From JAEUMW01 sp039807745 (GTDB lineage Bacteria; Pseudomonadota; Gammaproteobacteria; Burkholderiales; JAEUMW01), in the NCBI GenBank assembly GCA_039807745.1, contig JBDHRV010000045.1, positions 1 through 23,188 on the forward strand: a stretch of 23,188 bases of DNA, in the 5' to 3' direction. Below are positions 22,802-23,188 of the stretch, in pieces. Every line of letters starts with the position of its first letter. The stretch's first letter is position 1. The notes beneath the pieces were generated by a model, which saw nothing but the letters and a program-made list of their open reading frames with translations, did not search any database and was not told the origin of the DNA. The position numbers and the translations under genes were made by a program.

Positions 22802-22816
22802 GGGACGAGTCGTGGA

Positions 22817-23188
22817 TTAGGCGGCGCGGATATCGGGGCCGGCATCGGACTGCGGCATGGGGGCTGCGAGCGGTGTCGAAGACTCCGGCTCGGTGGGCGC
22901 GACGGGCGCCGGCTCGGGTTCCGGCGCGGTGTCGGCTACCGGCGGGCGTCGCACCCGCACCGCCCGTTGCTCGGTCGCACGCATCGCATCCGGAGAGTGT
23001 GACGCTTCGCTCCTGACCGGATCCAACTCGACACGATGCGACCCACCGTCGCGAGCGACGACGATGTGGGTGGGGTGTACGCTCTGCAGCGTCACGCCGG
23101 GGCGGAGCTCGCGTCCCAGCAGCACGAACTCGTCCTCCTCGCCGCCGGTATTCACGATCGCCGCCGCCGGACCGCCGCCGCCGGCGAA
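22817..23188 (-). CDS. gspC: Type II secretion protein GspC (C-terminal part; start beyond window)
   Basis: The last 123 residues of a protein whose 5' end lies past 23188. The visible part holds a GspC homology-region pattern: AAAIVNTGGEEDEFVLLGRE, then LRPGVTLQSVHPTHIVVARD and SHRVELDPV. In the family this periplasmic domain touches the N0 domain of GspD and links inner and outer membrane complexes. After it comes a Pro/Glu/Ala-rich tail (EPEPAPVAPTEPES), with no PDZ domain before the stop, so this is a short GspC. A GTG at 23155 lies inside the domain and is not the true start. First gene of the visible gspC-D-E-F order, which is the main support for the name. Confidence 0.8.
   Translation of the reverse strand, partial: FAGGGGPAAAIVNTGGEEDEFVLLGRELRPGVTLQSVHPTHIVVARDGGSHRVELDPVRSEASHSPDAMRATEQRAVRVRRPPVADTAPEPEPAPVAPTEPESSTPLAAPMPQSDAGPDIRAA

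Overview
The window looks like chromosomal DNA of a GC-rich proteobacterium, most likely a betaproteobacterium. The reasons are the protein sequences of AceK, RraA, the cold-shock protein and the secretion genes, the clpA-clpS-csp and icd-rluE-nudJ-mnmA-purB neighbourhoods, and the strong GC bias at third codon positions. That bias also leaves long stop-free antisense frames, which I do not annotate. I see no tRNA, rRNA, CRISPR array or insertion sequence, and no gene-free stretch is longer than about 260 bases.

Layout: (1) 1-3060: clpS-clpA on the minus strand (N-end-rule proteolysis; clpA lacks only its last residues at the window edge) and, divergently, a CspA-type cold-shock gene with a long structured leader. 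(2) 3158-10298: a glyoxylate-bypass block. aceK (isocitrate dehydrogenase kinase/phosphatase) is divergent from icd, whose product keeps the phosphorylatable serine. Then come rraA, aceA (isocitrate lyase) and aceB (malate synthase). The enzyme at the branch point, its switch and both bypass enzymes therefore lie within about 7 kb. (3) 10231-17747: the RNA-modification and purine cluster known from E. coli (rluE-nudJ-mnmA-...-purB). It is interrupted by a roughly 3.1-kb accessory block, and a YibF-like glutathione transferase gene sits between mnmA and purB. (4) 17838-23188: a minus-strand type II secretion operon gspC-D-E-F; gspC runs off the window.

The most interesting part is the accessory block at 10896-14012. 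It reads as a decayed Type III-like restriction-modification locus. A helicase/restriction subunit has lost its C-terminal nuclease region through an out-of-frame deletion, and its original C-terminal tail is still readable in another frame. An apparently intact FitA/VapB-VapC type toxin-antitoxin pair follows, and then an N-terminal stub of the partner DNA methyltransferase. The addiction module outlived both halves of the system around it. Whether the remaining helicase, toxin-antitoxin pair and stub do anything together is unknown.

Regulatory signals that can be read include a TTGACG/TAAAAC promoter and about 110-nt leader for csp, a TTGGCA/CATAAT promoter for icd with a clear terminator after it, two tandem CTTG-type palindromes one helical turn apart in the rraA promoter, a 9-bp perfect hairpin between aceA and aceB, and an extended -10 promoter for the transferase gene. 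Protein functions are assigned from motifs and recalled families; no database search was run.
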